Assembly (NCBI GenBank): GCA_001579985.1
Contig: LRSR01014176.1
Location: 1-24,681, forward strand
Length of the DNA: 24,681 nt
Direction of reading: 5' to 3'
Origin: Hypsibius dujardini
Taxonomy: Eukaryota > Tardigrada > Eutardigrada > Parachela > Hypsibiidae
The notes under the pieces are model-generated. The model saw nothing but the letters and a program-made list of their open reading frames with translations, was not told the origin of the DNA and ran no database searches. Both the position numbers and the translations under genes were made by a program. This document shows, one piece after another, positions 24,116 through 24,681 of the stretch; positions within the stretch are counted from its first letter, which is position 1, and each line of letters starts with the position of its first letter.

Positions 24116-24681
24116 TGAGTGACAGTCTGGCATAAACGCAGACGTCTGACAGAAGTCGCCAATGCTCCGGTTAAATATCCAATGAGATTGATTAAAGGCC
24201 GGCGTATCCGACAAACAGGAACCGCTACCGGATCTCGGGTCACTAAATATCTATGTAGCACGGAAACCTCGGCTGCCTGCCCACTGAACCGAAGCCGCTT
24301 ACGTCTTCCCGCGTCTGGGGAGGTTCGTTGATCGCAGATTTTAAAATAGGGTGATCGACATTGAATCGTGAAACGAGACTGAATGGCGGTTACACCATAC
24401 AGCACTGGCACTGGCATGCATGCCGGAAATGAGAATCACTTGTCTCTCTGTGTTGTCTCTGTGGTGGGATTGATTATGGTTGGGCTTTTACTATGTCGTG
24501 CCTAATGTTGTCGGTTTTCACGGGTATTTCAGGCATCCGCAACTCTCGGTTCCAAACTGAACCCCGCTTATTATGACATCGCAGCATGCAAGTGCCGGGT
24601 CTATACACCCACGAAATGGACACGTTCCAGCCCTCTTTTTTTCAATAAAGGGTTCATTAGAGCGATAGAGATAGCAGTCTT

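Noticed and set aside
23653-24417. 254-codon minus-strand frame
   Set aside because: Dominated by the CAGA array read as CLSVCLPACL; no conserved domain at either end.

Overview
The window is nuclear DNA of an invertebrate animal. It carries four conserved eukaryotic protein genes with phase-consistent GT-AG introns, two canonical poly(A) signals downstream of coding sequence, no bacterial-style operons, and abundant tetranucleotide repeats (CTGT/CAGA, TTGA/CAAT, CCTG, GGTC/GGTT) confined to introns and intergenic DNA. Exons are GC-rich and introns are AT-rich or repetitive. The repeat style and compact multi-intron genes would fit a flatworm or another spiralian, but nothing in the window fixes the phylum, so that is a weak guess.

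Layout from left to right. (1) Positions 1-3340, minus strand: the 5' two-thirds or so of a U2SURP/SR140 gene (U2 snRNP-associated RRM and SURP protein), six exons rebuilt, running off the left edge inside the CID domain. (2) 3341-4376: a head-to-head intergenic region of about 1 kb holding a degenerate repeat of about 22 bp and short palindromes. (3) 4377-9969, plus strand: a complete COQ8 (COQ8A/ADCK3-type) gene in 13 exons, about 688 aa. The atypical kinase half is very well supported; the N-terminal half is assembled from five phase-0 exons of lower similarity. A poly(A) signal follows at 10097. (4) 9970-11439: an intergenic region with a 120-nt long-stem hairpin. (5) 11440-15038, plus: a complete YTHDF-type m6A-reader gene, four exons, 578 aa, with a divergent aromatic cage. 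(6) 15039-17052: YTHDF 3' flank with a composite CCTG/TCTG repeat, then the GA-rich leader of the next gene. (7) 17053 to the right edge, plus: the first three coding exons of a Scribble-type LAP gene (first leucine-rich repeats), with a third intron longer than 5 kb filled with satellites and short duplications.

The four genes act in different processes (splicing, coenzyme Q biosynthesis, m6A reading, cell polarity) and show no operon-like functional link. U2SURP and COQ8 may share a bidirectional promoter; COQ8, YTHDF and SCRIB are arranged head to tail. The most interesting non-coding signals are the hairpin at 10168-10287, complementary CTGT/CAGA tracts flanking internal exons of COQ8 and SCRIB, the inverted TTGA/CAAT arrays in a U2SURP intron, and a (CCTG)n(TCTG)n tract resembling the human CNBP repeat. 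All exon limits were found by eye from splice consensus, reading phase and remembered family sequence; none was checked with transcripts or a search.
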